Numbered from the stretch's first letter, positions 44,635 through 53,113 are shown. The stretch is 55,428 nucleotides of DNA from DATDOR01 sp035512695 (GCA_035512695.1 DATKDL010000234.1:1-55428), one strand, 5' to 3'. The notes: generated from the sequence alone by a model not told the origin. Translations and numbers: made by a program.

Positions 44635-45144
44635 ATGCTGATTTCCCTCATCGTCGCCATGGACAGGGGGCGCGGCATCGGGCTTGACGGGCGGGTGCCC
44701 TGGCACCTCTCCAACGACCTGCGCCAGTTTAAACGCCTGACCATGGGCCACACCCTGATCCAGGGCCGGATCACCTGGGAGTCGATCGGCCGCCCGTTGC
44801 CGGGCCGCCGGATGGTCGTCCTGACCCGCAAGCAGGGTTACGAAGTCCCCAAAGGGGTTTTTATTTGCAGAAGCCTGCGGGGGGCGCTCGACCTGGCCCG
44901 GGCGGCCGGGGATGACGAGGCGTTTATCGGTGGCGGCGAAGCAGTCTACCGAGAAGCCCTTCCCATGGCGGACCGGATCTACCTGACGCACGTGGACGCC
45001 CTGGTCGAAACAGACACGCAATTCCCCGAGTTCGATGAGACCGGATGGAGGCGCCTGACCCTGTTCCAGCACGAGGCGGATGCGCACAACGAATTCGCCT
45101 TCCGGACGGAGCTGCTCGAACGCAAGATAGACCCCGATCGCTGA
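44635..45144 (+). CDS. folA: Dihydrofolate reductase
   Basis: This 169-residue protein has LISLIVAMDRGRGIGLDGRV, the active-site PWHLSNDLRQFK with the conserved acidic residue, GRITWESIGRPLPGR and GGGEAVYREALPMADRIYL. It regenerates tetrahydrofolate after the ThyA reaction. The ATG at 44635 follows the hairpin closely with no strong ribosome site. It is convergent with the minus-strand membrane gene 20 bp away. Confidence 0.95.
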   Translation: MLISLIVAMDRGRGIGLDGRVPWHLSNDLRQFKRLTMGHTLIQGRITWESIGRPLPGRRMVVLTRKQGYEVPKGVFICRSLRGALDLARAAGDDEAFIGGGEAVYREALPMADRIYLTHVDALVETDTQFPEFDETGWRRLTLFQHEADAHNEFAFRTELLERKIDPDR

Positions 45145-45164
45145 ACGCTCCCCGTCCAAAGCGA

Positions 45165-47219
45165 TCAGCAGTCCAGCAGATCTTCCAGGCGTTCGAGGGC
45201 CCCGGCCTTTTCCGGCGATGCGGGCGTCCCGCGATCGATCCTTTCCCACGCCGCGCAAAGCAGTTCCAAGGTTGCGGCATCGATGGTGAATGTGTCCTCT
45301 GTCAGGGCGAACGCCGTTTCCCAGTCCCCGGTGTGTGCGTAGCCTTCGATAAACGGGAGGCGTTCTGCCGCCCGGTTGGGCGTGTCCTGCAGCCGGAAGG
45401 CCTCCTCGCCCAGGGCGGCGACCATTGCCCAATCCTCCAGCTGCCTGGCCAGTTCGGCCCGCTGGAAGAAGTAGCACCAGGTGTGCTCGTCTTCCGTCAG
45501 ATTCAGATAGACCTCCTCCGGGAGCGCGGCCCCCGGGCTGGTATCGAAAATGAGGTCACCCGGCCGGCTCAAAACCAGGGCCTGGTCCAGGAGGTACCCG
45601 GTCCCCGGAAGACGAGAATCATAGACCGGGTCCAGAACGCGGACACAGCCCGGGGGATCGTAGTAGACCACCAGGATGCGGTCCGTGGAGCCGTGAAATG
45701 GGCTCTTGTAGCTTTCGATGAAGAGATCGATCCCGGGTTCAAGCGCGGGGACCTTGCCCCCAAGCCGGATATCCAGGTTCAAGAAGATCAGCGGGAGTTC
45801 ACCGCTGTTGAACTCCGGTGCGTAGACCCAATTCAGCGGGCCGGTCAGCGAGTTGTCGGTCGAGAAATCGAAAGGCAGCTCTTCGGTCAAAAGGGCCGTC
45901 CCGGGCGCGATGCTCGGCGCGCGCCAGGCGAGCTGCCTGAAGAAGGCGGCCTGGTTTTCCCACTCCTGCACGAAGGCGCCCGCAAAGACGGTTTGCCGCC
46001 CGGCTGCAAGCCCGATCAAGACCGCGCCGGCCCAGGCCAGCATCCGGGGAGGCAGAACGCGGTCGAGCAGGGCAAACAGCAGCAGCGACCCGCCGAACAT
46101 GTACGGCAGCAGCAGACGGTCGAAGGGGAAGGCCGCCCGGACGACGAGGTTCGTCGCGATAAAAGGCAGCCCGGCCACCAGCAGCGCCGCCAGCGAGAGG
46201 ATGATCATGTCCGGATTTCTGCGCTCGCCTTGCTTGTCCGCGGGAGCCGCTTTGAAGACGATCAGGGTCAGAAAAAACCCCGCCCCGGCAACCAGCGCCC
46301 ACAGGGCCATCTTGCGCGGACCGAAAAGCGCCGGATCGGGCATCGTGAACAGCTCGAGCCAGGAGGCCGCCGTGGCCGCATGAAAACCGCGCCAGAGTTC
46401 CGCAAGATTGGCGAGCAGGCTCGGGACTGGGGCCTCGACCAGTTCATCCAGCAGCGACACGTGGTAATTGATGCTTCGAGACAGGGCGTACCGCCAGGAG
46501 AAGAACGCCCCCACGGCGAGAAGATACGGGGTCCAGGCCGCGGCCAGCCTTCGGAGCCGGGCACGCAAGTTCATCGGTTCCCCGTTTTGGGACAGAACCA
46601 TCCAGATCACCGCCCCCCGGACGAGTTCGAGCCCGTATAAATAATCCGTCGTCAGCATCGTCATGACCGCCGTCGCCAGCGCCCCGACGGTCAGGCGGGC
46701 GCGGTTTCGCCGGGATCGGACCGCCAGCCCGGTCAGACCGAGAGAAAGGAACAGCAGGGCCGCCGGAAAGAGGTGGCGGCTGCTGTTGACCGATGCGAAC
46801 TGGCTGCTGAAGCCCGGGTAAAGCAGGAAGAAGACGGCTGTCAAGCCCGCCAGGGTTTTTCGTCCGGGCCGGATCACGGCGACCAGTCGCCACACACCCA
46901 GGGCGGCAAGACACCGCAGCGCCAGGTTGAAGATCTGCCAGCCGCGCGGGTCCAGCCCGGCGAGAGCGTAACCGAGCCGGATCACCCATCCCGCCAGGGG
47001 GCGGAAGGAGGCGTCGATCTCCAGCGCTCCGCCCGCTCCGCGAGCGTTCATGTACCAGATCCAGGCCTGGTCATCCCAGTAAAAACCCAGCCAGGGGATA
47101 AACGGGCCGTAAACCAGTGCGCCGATGATGAACAGGAAGATAGGGATACCGGCGGGCGTGCCCAGCAGATGCTTGACCCGCGCGCCGAGCCGTTGAACCG
47201 GCTGCAGGGGGTTTCTCAT
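45165..47219 (-). CDS. Large polytopic membrane protein, GT39-like N-terminus
   Basis: This 684-residue protein has about 11 predicted helices in its first 430 residues and then a soluble tail. The first loop carries FYWDDQAWIWYMNA, an acidic pair as found in GT-C glycosyltransferases, but the rest does not match a family I can name. The last 150 residues are helical and TPR-like (LARQLEDWAMVAALGEEAFRL). It may be a lipid-linked sugar transferase or an uncharacterised envelope protein. It begins 17 bp after the bactofilin stop, so the two are likely co-expressed. Confidence 0.7.
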   Translation of the reverse strand: MRNPLQPVQRLGARVKHLLGTPAGIPIFLFIIGALVYGPFIPWLGFYWDDQAWIWYMNARGAGGALEIDASFRPLAGWVIRLGYALAGLDPRGWQIFNLALRCLAALGVWRLVAVIRPGRKTLAGLTAVFFLLYPGFSSQFASVNSSRHLFPAALLFLSLGLTGLAVRSRRNRARLTVGALATAVMTMLTTDYLYGLELVRGAVIWMVLSQNGEPMNLRARLRRLAAAWTPYLLAVGAFFSWRYALSRSINYHVSLLDELVEAPVPSLLANLAELWRGFHAATAASWLELFTMPDPALFGPRKMALWALVAGAGFFLTLIVFKAAPADKQGERRNPDMIILSLAALLVAGLPFIATNLVVRAAFPFDRLLLPYMFGGSLLLFALLDRVLPPRMLAWAGAVLIGLAAGRQTVFAGAFVQEWENQAAFFRQLAWRAPSIAPGTALLTEELPFDFSTDNSLTGPLNWVYAPEFNSGELPLIFLNLDIRLGGKVPALEPGIDLFIESYKSPFHGSTDRILVVYYDPPGCVRVLDPVYDSRLPGTGYLLDQALVLSRPGDLIFDTSPGAALPEEVYLNLTEDEHTWCYFFQRAELARQLEDWAMVAALGEEAFRLQDTPNRAAERLPFIEGYAHTGDWETAFALTEDTFTIDAATLELLCAAWERIDRGTPASPEKAGALERLEDLLDC

Positions 47220-47236
47220 GCGACGGAGGCGGGGGT

Positions 47237-47698
47237 TCAGCCCGCCGGTTCGGAGACGGGTCCTTCCGTGTCTTCCTCTCCCAGCTCGTCTTCGAAATAA
47301 GCGGCCAGCCCGATTTCGACGTCCTCTTCCATCGTGATCTTCCCCCTCAAGAAAGCTCCCTCCTCTGTGGAGAAAGCGGCGGTCACCACGTCCCCCCAGA
47401 TCCGGCCTGTGGCCCGGATCTCGACCTTCTTGGCGGTGATATTGCCCTTGAGCAGCCCGGCTACGACGACGGTGTTGGCCCGGACGTGCTCGCAGGTCAC
47501 CCGCCCTTGCTCGCCGACCACCAGCAGGCCCCGCAGCGCCACCTCGCCTTCAAAAGCCCCCTCGACCCGCACTCCGCCAACCCCGCCCAGCCGGCCGTTC
47601 CAGCTCGTCCCGGCGCCCAGCACCGAAGTCACCCGCTCGACGGGGCGCGAGCGGGTGGGGGTTGTGACCGGATCGTTGCTGGAGCGTCTGCGAAACAT
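47237..47698 (-). CDS. Bactofilin (polymer-forming cytoskeletal protein)
   Basis: This 153-residue protein has a bactofilin core of short hydrophobic beta repeats (GGVRVEGAFEGEVAL, GLLVVGEQGRVTCEHV, VVAGLLKGNITAKKVEI) between a basic N-terminal tail and an acidic C-terminal tail, as usual for the family. Bactofilins polymerise under the membrane and organise envelope enzymes. The ATG at 47698 is preferred; the open frame upstream runs into a palindrome. Confidence 0.85.
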   Translation of the reverse strand: MFRRRSSNDPVTTPTRSRPVERVTSVLGAGTSWNGRLGGVGGVRVEGAFEGEVALRGLLVVGEQGRVTCEHVRANTVVVAGLLKGNITAKKVEIRATGRIWGDVVTAAFSTEEGAFLRGKITMEEDVEIGLAAYFEDELGEEDTEGPVSEPAG

Positions 47699-47706
47699 GT
47701 AGAATC

Positions 47707-47759
47707 CGGCGAAATGGATGCGCATGGGGGCGAAGCCCCCATGCGCATCCATTTCGCCG
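47707..47759. terminator. Perfect hairpin filling the fabI-bactofilin gap
   Basis: 25-bp perfect arms (47707-47731 and 47735-47759) with a GAA loop (GCGAAGC). It is 1 bp from the fabI stop and 8 bp from the bactofilin ATG, so it occupies 53 of the 62 bp between the two genes. Confidence 0.8.
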
Positions 47760-47760
47760 T

Positions 47761-48546
47761 TTATTCCTCTATGGATTTGGGTGTACCCATAATATTATAG
47801 CCACTATCGACATAATGCACCTCCCCTGTGACCCGTGCGGCCATGTCGGAGCAAAGGTAGACGGCGGCGTTTCCGACATCCTCCTGGGTGACGTTTTGAT
47901 GGAGCGGAGCGACATCGATAAACTGCTTGTACATCTGCTTGAACCCGGATACCCCGGCCGCGGCCAGGGTCCGGATCGGGCCGGCCGAGATGGCGTTGAC
48001 CCGGATGCCGCGCGGGCCCAGGTCGTAAGCCATGTAACGGGTGGAGGCCTCCAGCGCAGCCTTGGCGACCCCCATGACATTGTAGCTCGGAGAGACTTTG
48101 ACCGCGCCGTAATAGGTCATGGTCAGAAAAGCGCCGCCCGGGTTGGTGATCGCGCTGAAGTGGTTGGCCAGGGTGACGAAGGAGTAGACGCTGATGTCCA
48201 TCGTGGTCAGAAACGCCTGCCGGCCGATCGTCACGAACGGGTTAAGCAGCTCCTCCCGCCCGGCGTAGGCGATCGAATGGACCAGGATGTCGATTTTCCC
48301 GTACTCGGCCTTCGCCTTTTCGGTCACCGCGGCGATCTCCTCGTCCTTCGTGACGTCGCAGGGCTCGACGAAAGTGACGCCGATCTCCTCCGCGAGGGGC
48401 CTGACCCGCTTTTCCATGATCTCCCCGGCATAGCTCATGCCGATCTTCGCACCCTGGGCGTGGAACGCCTGCGCGATGCCCCAGGCGATCGAACGGCTGT
48501 TCCCGACGCCAAAGATGAGGGCGGTCTTTCCTTCAAGAAGCTTCAT
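47761..48546 (-). CDS. fabI: Enoyl-ACP reductase FabI
   Basis: This 261-residue short-chain dehydrogenase-fold protein has the FabI-specific NAD site ALIFGVGNSRSIAWGIAQA and the active-site block SYNVMGVAKAALEASTRYM (Tyr-x6-Lys). TMTYYGAVKVSPS and AGPIRTLAAAGVSGF are also typical. It catalyses the last reduction step of fatty acid elongation. The ATG at 48546 is preceded on the minus strand by GGAGG, and upstream of that lies a hairpin shared with the mpg 3' end. Confidence 0.95.
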   Translation of the reverse strand: MKLLEGKTALIFGVGNSRSIAWGIAQAFHAQGAKIGMSYAGEIMEKRVRPLAEEIGVTFVEPCDVTKDEEIAAVTEKAKAEYGKIDILVHSIAYAGREELLNPFVTIGRQAFLTTMDISVYSFVTLANHFSAITNPGGAFLTMTYYGAVKVSPSYNVMGVAKAALEASTRYMAYDLGPRGIRVNAISAGPIRTLAAAGVSGFKQMYKQFIDVAPLHQNVTQEDVGNAAVYLCSDMAARVTGEVHYVDSGYNIMGTPKSIEE

Positions 48547-48565
48547 CTGAACCTCCGGTTTAAAC

Positions 48566-48622
48566 TGGGAAAATTGATTGTCACCGTGGAGCATCACCCC
48601 ACATTGACATTCAATTTTCCCA
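48566..48622. terminator. Hairpin overlapping the mpg stop codon
   Basis: 18-bp arms (48566-48583 and 48605-48622) differ at one position, with a 21-nt loop. The right arm contains the last three codons and the stop of the glycosylase gene. It also lies just ahead of the fabI ribosome site. Confidence 0.7.
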
Positions 48623-49189
48623 CACAAATCTCCATTCGGCGGACTTCCACGGTTCGCTCACCTTGTTTAACCCCACTCGTGGGGTTCTGGTCACGCTCGA
48701 ATCGGGGATTTCAGGGGCGTCCTGGATGAAGATACATGCGTCCAGGGTGCAGAGATCTGCCCCGTTGTCGGCTCCGGTGATCCCGAGGGCCTGGGTGAGT
48801 TTGCCCGGGCCGTCCGTCCATAGTTTTTCCGGCCGGCGGCCGCGCCGGGTGGCGATCCGCTCGATCCCCATCCCGGGCACGATGGCCCGAATGAGGACGG
48901 CCGCCGGCTGATCCGGTTCGTCCGTGACGATATTGAACAGCCAATGCAGCCCGTAATTCAGATAGACGTAGGCGAATCCGGCCGGACCGTACATGACTTC
49001 CGTGCGCGGCGTCCGGCCGGCGCGGGCGTGGCAGGCGTCGTCCGCCTCTCCGATGTACGCCTCCGTCTCGACGATGACCCCTCCGGTGACATCCCGGTCC
49101 TCCTCTCTCAGCAGGGTCTTCCCGAGCAGCGCGCGGGCCACCTCCAGGGTAGGGCGGGAGAAAAAAGCGCGGTCGAGCCGCCGTTTCAT
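48611..49189 (-). CDS. mpg: 3-methyladenine DNA glycosylase (AAG/Mpg family)
   Basis: This 192-residue protein has the AAG fold: ARALLGKTLLRE, the catalytic Glu in VIVETEAYIGEADDACHA, and MYGPAGFAYVYLNYGLHWLFN. It excises alkylated purines in base excision repair. The start overlaps the HAD hydrolase stop by 4 bp on the minus strand. Confidence 0.93.
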   Translation of the reverse strand: MKRRLDRAFFSRPTLEVARALLGKTLLREEDRDVTGGVIVETEAYIGEADDACHARAGRTPRTEVMYGPAGFAYVYLNYGLHWLFNIVTDEPDQPAAVLIRAIVPGMGIERIATRRGRRPEKLWTDGPGKLTQALGITGADNGADLCTLDACIFIQDAPEIPDSSVTRTPRVGLNKVSEPWKSAEWRFVWEN

Positions 49190-49926
49190 CTCGGCCGCTG
49201 CCCGCGCCCGTCTCCGTTGAGCAGGGCGTGCAGGTCCGGCAGGGTTTCGATCACGGCGCAGTCGGCATCGGGGAAGACGCCCTCGGGGTCGAACAGGACC
49301 GGATGCAGCCCGGCCCCGCGGGATCCGACGATATCAGCGAAGTAGTTGTCGCCGACGTAGACCGTCTCATCCGCTCGTGTCCCGGCCCGTTCGAGGGCAT
49401 GGTGGAAGATCTCGGGCTCCGGTTTCCAGGACTTAACGTCGCCTGCCGCCATGATGAAATCGAAATATCCGGCCAGCCCGAGTGAGTCCACCAGTTCGTG
49501 GTAAGGCGAGGTGCGGTTTGACACGATGGCGAGGACGTATCCGCGGCTGCGGAGCGATTCCAGAAAAGCCGGCGTGTCTTCGTCGATCCGGTCGACCGGC
49601 TCGTAGCGCTCGGCCATGTGGCGGGTGAGCTCCGGCGCCAGGTCGTCCGCCTGGTCATCCGGGCAGTTGAAAGCGCGCAGGTAATGCCGGGCGTAGTTGA
49701 GCCAGAAATCGGGGGAATCGTAGCCGTATTTTTCCGTATCGACGATCAGCCCGCCCCGGCTGTTCCAGTACAGGTGCGCCCAGCGGAGCCCATCGCGCCG
49801 GTTCTCCGGCGAATCGGATGCGCCGAGGTGCACGGCGTGGTCGAAGAAGAAATTGTGGGCGACCGGGTCGTTGTGGCGCAGGGTGCCGTCGAAGTCGAAA
49901 AGGATTGCTTTAATGTTTTCTTTCAT
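49186..49926 (-). CDS. HAD-superfamily hydrolase
   Basis: This 246-residue protein has motif I ILFDFDGTLRH (Asp11, Asp13), motif II IVSNRTS, Lys in SWKPEPEIFHHAL and motif IV VYVGDNYFADIVG. The inserted cap is helical. It is a phosphatase or phosphoglycolate-phosphatase-like enzyme of unknown substrate. The ATG at 49926 lies 6 bp from a perfect hairpin that fills the gap to moaA, leaving no visible ribosome site. Confidence 0.88.
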   Translation of the reverse strand: MKENIKAILFDFDGTLRHNDPVAHNFFFDHAVHLGASDSPENRRDGLRWAHLYWNSRGGLIVDTEKYGYDSPDFWLNYARHYLRAFNCPDDQADDLAPELTRHMAERYEPVDRIDEDTPAFLESLRSRGYVLAIVSNRTSPYHELVDSLGLAGYFDFIMAAGDVKSWKPEPEIFHHALERAGTRADETVYVGDNYFADIVGSRGAGLHPVLFDPEGVFPDADCAVIETLPDLHALLNGDGRGQRPR

Positions 49927-49932
49927 CGTGAT

Positions 49933-49983
49933 CAAAAATTTGATGTGGGGGCGAGCGAAGCTCGCCCCCACATCAAATTTTTG
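49933..49983. terminator. Perfect hairpin between moaA and the HAD gene
   Basis: 24-bp perfect arms (49933-49956 and 49960-49983) with a GAA loop (GCGAAGC). It lies 26 bp after the moaA stop and 6 bp ahead of the HAD ATG. A/T-rich arm ends give T-runs in both directions. Confidence 0.8.
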
Positions 49984-50009
49984 GTATCTCCATGGATCTC
50001 GCGGCGGGA

Positions 50010-51020
50010 TCAGCCGCCGATATAAGACATCTCAATCCTGGGCCGTTTAGCCGTCTGCTCGGTGCGGATCTCGGAGTAGCGGTCCGCCCGGCGGCGCCAG
50101 ACTCGCTCGATCACCTCTTCGATCTCCTCGTCCGCTGCACCGGACCGGACCAGTTCGCGGAAATCGGTCCCGTTGACGGCGAACAGGCAGGTGAACAGCT
50201 TCCCCTCGGCCGAAAGCCTGGCCCGGGTGCAGGTGCGGCAGAACGCCTGGGTCACCGAAGCGACCACGCCGACCTCGCCGCCGCCGTCCAGGTAACGCCA
50301 GCGCTGGGCGACCTCCCCGAAGTAGTTCGGATCGGCCGGTTCGATCGGGAGTTCGCCCTGGATCATCTCGATGATCTCGCGGGCGGAAACCACGTCATCC
50401 ATCCGCCAGCCGTTGGTGGTGCCGACGTCCATGTACTCGATGAAGCGCAGGATGTGCCCGCTGCCGTGGAAATGGCGCGCCATCGGCAGGATGTCCCGGT
50501 CGTTGACGCCGCGCTTGACCACGGCGTTGATCTTGACCGGGGCAAACCCGCCCGCAGCGGAGGCCTCGATCCATTCCAGCACCCGGGCGACCGGGAAATC
50601 GACATCGTTCATCGCTCCAAAGACGGCGTCGTCGAGCGAATCGAGCGAGACCGTCATCCGGTCCAGCCCGGCTTCTTTCAAGCTCCGAATCCGGTCGAGC
50701 GGGAAGGAGCCGTTGGTGGTCAGGGCGATCTCGGTATCCGGGATCCCGTCCAGCATCGCAACCAGGGTCTCGAGGTCTTTGCGCATTAACGGCTCGCCCC
50801 CGGTCAGCCGGAACTTGCGGACGCCGAAACCGGCGAAGAGCCGGGCCAGCCGGGTGATCTCCTCGAAGGTGAGGACGGCCGAGCGGGGCAGGTAGGCGTA
50901 ATCGGGCCCGAAGATCTCCTTCGGCATGCAGTAGGTGCAGCGGAAGTTGCACCGGTCGGTGACCGAGATGCGCAGGTCGTGGAGCGGGCGGTCGAGGGTG
51001 TCGGTGACCGGGATGGGCAT
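50010..51020 (-). CDS. moaA: GTP 3',8-cyclase MoaA
   Basis: This 336-residue radical SAM enzyme has the N-terminal cluster motif CNFRCTYC (Cys24, 28, 31), FRLTGGEPLMRKDLE, the C-terminal cluster C-x2-C-x13-C in FCRTCTRARLSAEGKLFTC and the diagnostic C-terminal GG. It catalyses the first step of molybdenum cofactor synthesis. No other moa gene is in the window. A TACAAT lies 6 bases before the ATG, suggesting a leaderless mRNA. Confidence 0.95.
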   Translation of the reverse strand: MPIPVTDTLDRPLHDLRISVTDRCNFRCTYCMPKEIFGPDYAYLPRSAVLTFEEITRLARLFAGFGVRKFRLTGGEPLMRKDLETLVAMLDGIPDTEIALTTNGSFPLDRIRSLKEAGLDRMTVSLDSLDDAVFGAMNDVDFPVARVLEWIEASAAGGFAPVKINAVVKRGVNDRDILPMARHFHGSGHILRFIEYMDVGTTNGWRMDDVVSAREIIEMIQGELPIEPADPNYFGEVAQRWRYLDGGGEVGVVASVTQAFCRTCTRARLSAEGKLFTCLFAVNGTDFRELVRSGAADEEIEEVIERVWRRRADRYSEIRTEQTAKRPRIEMSYIGG

Positions 51021-51026
51021 GGGGGA

Positions 51027-51032
51027 ATTGTA
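51027..51032 (-). promoter_or_regulatory. Candidate -10 element of moaA, leaderless
   Basis: TACAAT on the minus strand ends 6 bases before the moaA ATG, the spacing expected if transcription starts at the A of ATG. No ribosome site is present. Confidence 0.45.
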
Positions 51033-51064
51033 ATGGAGGATGGTTAATTTTTTCTCAGCAACGG

Positions 51065-51070
51065 TATAAT
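51065..51070 (+). promoter_or_regulatory. Candidate -10 element of the LysM gene, leaderless
   Basis: TATAAT ends 7 bases before the ATG at 51078. No ribosome site lies between them. It is divergent from the moaA element in the same 57-bp gap. Confidence 0.5.
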
Positions 51071-51077
51071 CCGGCCA

Positions 51078-51926
51078 ATGCGCAGATTTTCGCTGGCGTT
51101 CCCGGTTTTTTTCGCAATCGTCGGGCTTACTGGCGTTCTGCTCGCCCTCCCGAGCGCGCGCCGCCCCGCCTCCGCTGCCCCCGCCCTGCAGCTGACCGAT
51201 TTCCCGACCCCGACCCCCGGCGAGGACGGACGGATCCTCTACACCGTCCAGGAAGGGGATACGCTCTGGCGGATCGCCGCCGTCGCAGGGATCTCCCTCG
51301 ACGAACTGCGCCGGATCAACAACCTGACCGCCGATGCCATCATCAACGTCGGCCAGGTGCTCCTGCTCGGTTTCGGCGGCCCGGCCCTGGAGGGGACGCC
51401 GACACCGGAGAGCGTCATCCCGACCGTCGTCCCCGGCTCATCCCTCCCGACGCCGACGAGCGGTCCGGGCACCGGAGAGATCTGCGTCCTGCTCTACGAA
51501 GACGTCAACGGCGATGCGATCCGCCAGGAAGAAGAGGTCGCCGTACCCGGCGGCGCGATCAGCCTGGCCGACAGGGCCGGCACGGTTTCGCTGCAGGCCG
51601 AAACGATCCCGGGACCGGCCGATCCGCTCGAGGAGCCCCCCCGCATTTGCTTCCCGGATCTGCTGGAGGGGGACTACACCGTCACCGTCGCGATCCCGGA
51701 TGGGTACAACGCCACAACCGATCTCTCGGCCTCATTCCGGCTGGTGCCCGGCGAGTCGACCCTGATCGATATCGGCGCGCAGCGCAGCTCCGCCGCGGTC
51801 GTGGAGCAGCAGGCGCAGGCTCCGGAAGAGGGCGGCCGCGCACCGCTGTTTGGCTTGATCGGTGGGGCGCTGCTGCTGGCAGGGGTCGGGTTGGCGGCCT
51901 ACGCCCTGATCTCCGGCCGCCGCTGA
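51078..51926 (+). CDS. Exported LysM-domain protein with C-terminal membrane helix
   Basis: This 282-residue protein has an N-terminal signal or anchor (FSLAFPVFFAIVGLTGVLLA), one LysM domain at about 53-97 (YTVQEGDTLWRIAAVAGISL ... INVGQVLLL), a Thr/Pro linker, a beta-sandwich-like domain (about 133-235) of the kind that follows linkers in surface proteins, and a C-terminal helix ending in SGRR. LysM domains bind peptidoglycan or chitin-like glycans. It is the only plus-strand gene in this region. Confidence 0.85.
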   Translation: MRRFSLAFPVFFAIVGLTGVLLALPSARRPASAAPALQLTDFPTPTPGEDGRILYTVQEGDTLWRIAAVAGISLDELRRINNLTADAIINVGQVLLLGFGGPALEGTPTPESVIPTVVPGSSLPTPTSGPGTGEICVLLYEDVNGDAIRQEEEVAVPGGAISLADRAGTVSLQAETIPGPADPLEEPPRICFPDLLEGDYTVTVAIPDGYNATTDLSASFRLVPGESTLIDIGAQRSSAAVVEQQAQAPEEGGRAPLFGLIGGALLLAGVGLAAYALISGRR

Positions 51927-51937
51927 GAACCCTGCTG

Positions 51938-51988
51938 AAAAAATGAACGGGCGTGCCGGGCGCCATCCGGCACGCCCGTTCATTTTTT
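51938..51988. terminator. Bidirectional hairpin between convergent genes
   Basis: 22-bp perfect arms (51938-51959 and 51967-51988) with a 7-nt loop and A6/T7 ends on both sides, as expected for a two-way Rho-independent terminator. The right arm includes the last two Lys codons and the stop of the minus-strand gene. Confidence 0.9.
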
Positions 51989-53053
51989 TAAATAGATTTC
52001 CGCCAACCCCTCCTTAAAGCGCTGCAGCGACCAGCTTTTCACCCGCTCCTGCGCCGCGTCCCGCAGCTGTTTTCGCAGCTCGTCCTTGATGATCACGGCA
52101 ATCAGCGCCGAACCGGTGCCGCGCGGGTCCCCGCCGGGCACGAGATAGGCGGCCGGACCGGCGATCGCGTCCGAAACCGCCGTCTCCTGCGCCACGACCG
52201 GGACGCCGCAGGCCAGGCCGAGCCGCAGCGGACTGTGCCAGGGACCGGCCGGATCCGGCAGGAAGACGGCGGACGCCGCCTGGTAGAGCAGGTGCAGCTC
52301 ATCCGGCCGGACCGCGGGGTAAAAGACCATCGTCTCCGCTCTCAGGTGGTGCTGCCGCCCAAGCGCCCGGGCGTGCTCCTGCAGGTCTTCCGGAAGCCCG
52401 AGGAAGAGCAGCGGGTAGACCTCCCCGATCGGGCCGGACGCCCAGGTCCAGGCCTCCAGCGCGCGACGGATCGCCTCGCGGTCCGGCCGGGTGTGGACCA
52501 GGAAATAGCCGGCCGGCAGCTCGGGCGCCCCCTCGATCTGCGGCGGGTTGAAGCGGTTGTGTGGGTGGAAGCGCGGGTCGACCGCCGGGGATAGCCGGGC
52601 AGGTTCGGGGGTTTCCAGGGGGGCAGGGATATCCTCGGGCCAGACCAGGTCCGCCCGGGCGGTACCGCCGCGCCCGAATGCCCCTCGCAGCCGGGACCCA
52701 AATCCGGCGGACCCGCCGGCAGGCGAGGAAGCCCCGGGGCTGACGAACACGCGCCCGGTCCCGAACAATGGGGCGGTCGGCGACGTCAGGTGAAGGCCGG
52801 CGCCAAGACGCCGGGCCAATCCGGGGAGCGTCCGCTGTTCCCAGCCCAACCGCCCGCGCGCCGAGTCTTGCGTCTCAATCCGGTGGATTACGGCGTTCCC
52901 CGGGAGCCAATCCGGCGCCGCCTGCGGGACGGCCACATGCGCGGCGATCCCGTCCGGCAGGTTGGAAAGGATGTCGAACAGGTGCAGGGCGGGGGAACTC
53001 AGCGGGGAGCGGCACAGGGTCCAGCCGTCGTAGAGGATCGTGGTGATATACAT
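51980..53053 (-). CDS. Glycosyltransferase-like protein (GT-B C-terminal half)
   Basis: This 357-residue protein has a C-terminal half like GT4 enzymes: YQAASAVFLPDPAGPWHSPL, RLGLACGVPVVAQETAVSDAI and AAYLVPGGD, ending in SWSLQRFKEGLAEIYLKK. The N-terminal half is shortened and its centre is rich in Gly, Arg and Pro. Donor and acceptor are unknown. The ATG directly abuts a perfect palindrome; a minus-strand TATCAT (53062-53067) inside it lies 8 bases ahead of the ATG, so a leaderless start is possible. Confidence 0.75.
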   Translation of the reverse strand: MYITTILYDGWTLCRSPLSSPALHLFDILSNLPDGIAAHVAVPQAAPDWLPGNAVIHRIETQDSARGRLGWEQRTLPGLARRLGAGLHLTSPTAPLFGTGRVFVSPGASSPAGGSAGFGSRLRGAFGRGGTARADLVWPEDIPAPLETPEPARLSPAVDPRFHPHNRFNPPQIEGAPELPAGYFLVHTRPDREAIRRALEAWTWASGPIGEVYPLLFLGLPEDLQEHARALGRQHHLRAETMVFYPAVRPDELHLLYQAASAVFLPDPAGPWHSPLRLGLACGVPVVAQETAVSDAIAGPAAYLVPGGDPRGTGSALIAVIIKDELRKQLRDAAQERVKSWSLQRFKEGLAEIYLKK

Positions 53054-53110
53054 CCGGAAAAATGATACCCGATCCGGCGCGCAGCACCGGATCGGGTATC
53101 ATTTTTCCGG
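53054..53110. terminator. Perfect palindrome filling the whole intergenic gap
   Basis: 24-bp perfect arms (53054-53077 and 53087-53110) with a 9-nt loop. It directly abuts the glycosyltransferase ATG and lies 3 bp from the DUF47 stop. Any start signal for the downstream gene must lie within it or come from read-through. Confidence 0.85.
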
Positions 53111-53113
53111 GTC

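Noticed and set aside
47699..47752. N-terminal extension of bactofilin through the palindrome
   Set aside because: The extra 18 residues come from the hairpin arm. The protein proper starts at 47698 with the usual basic tail.
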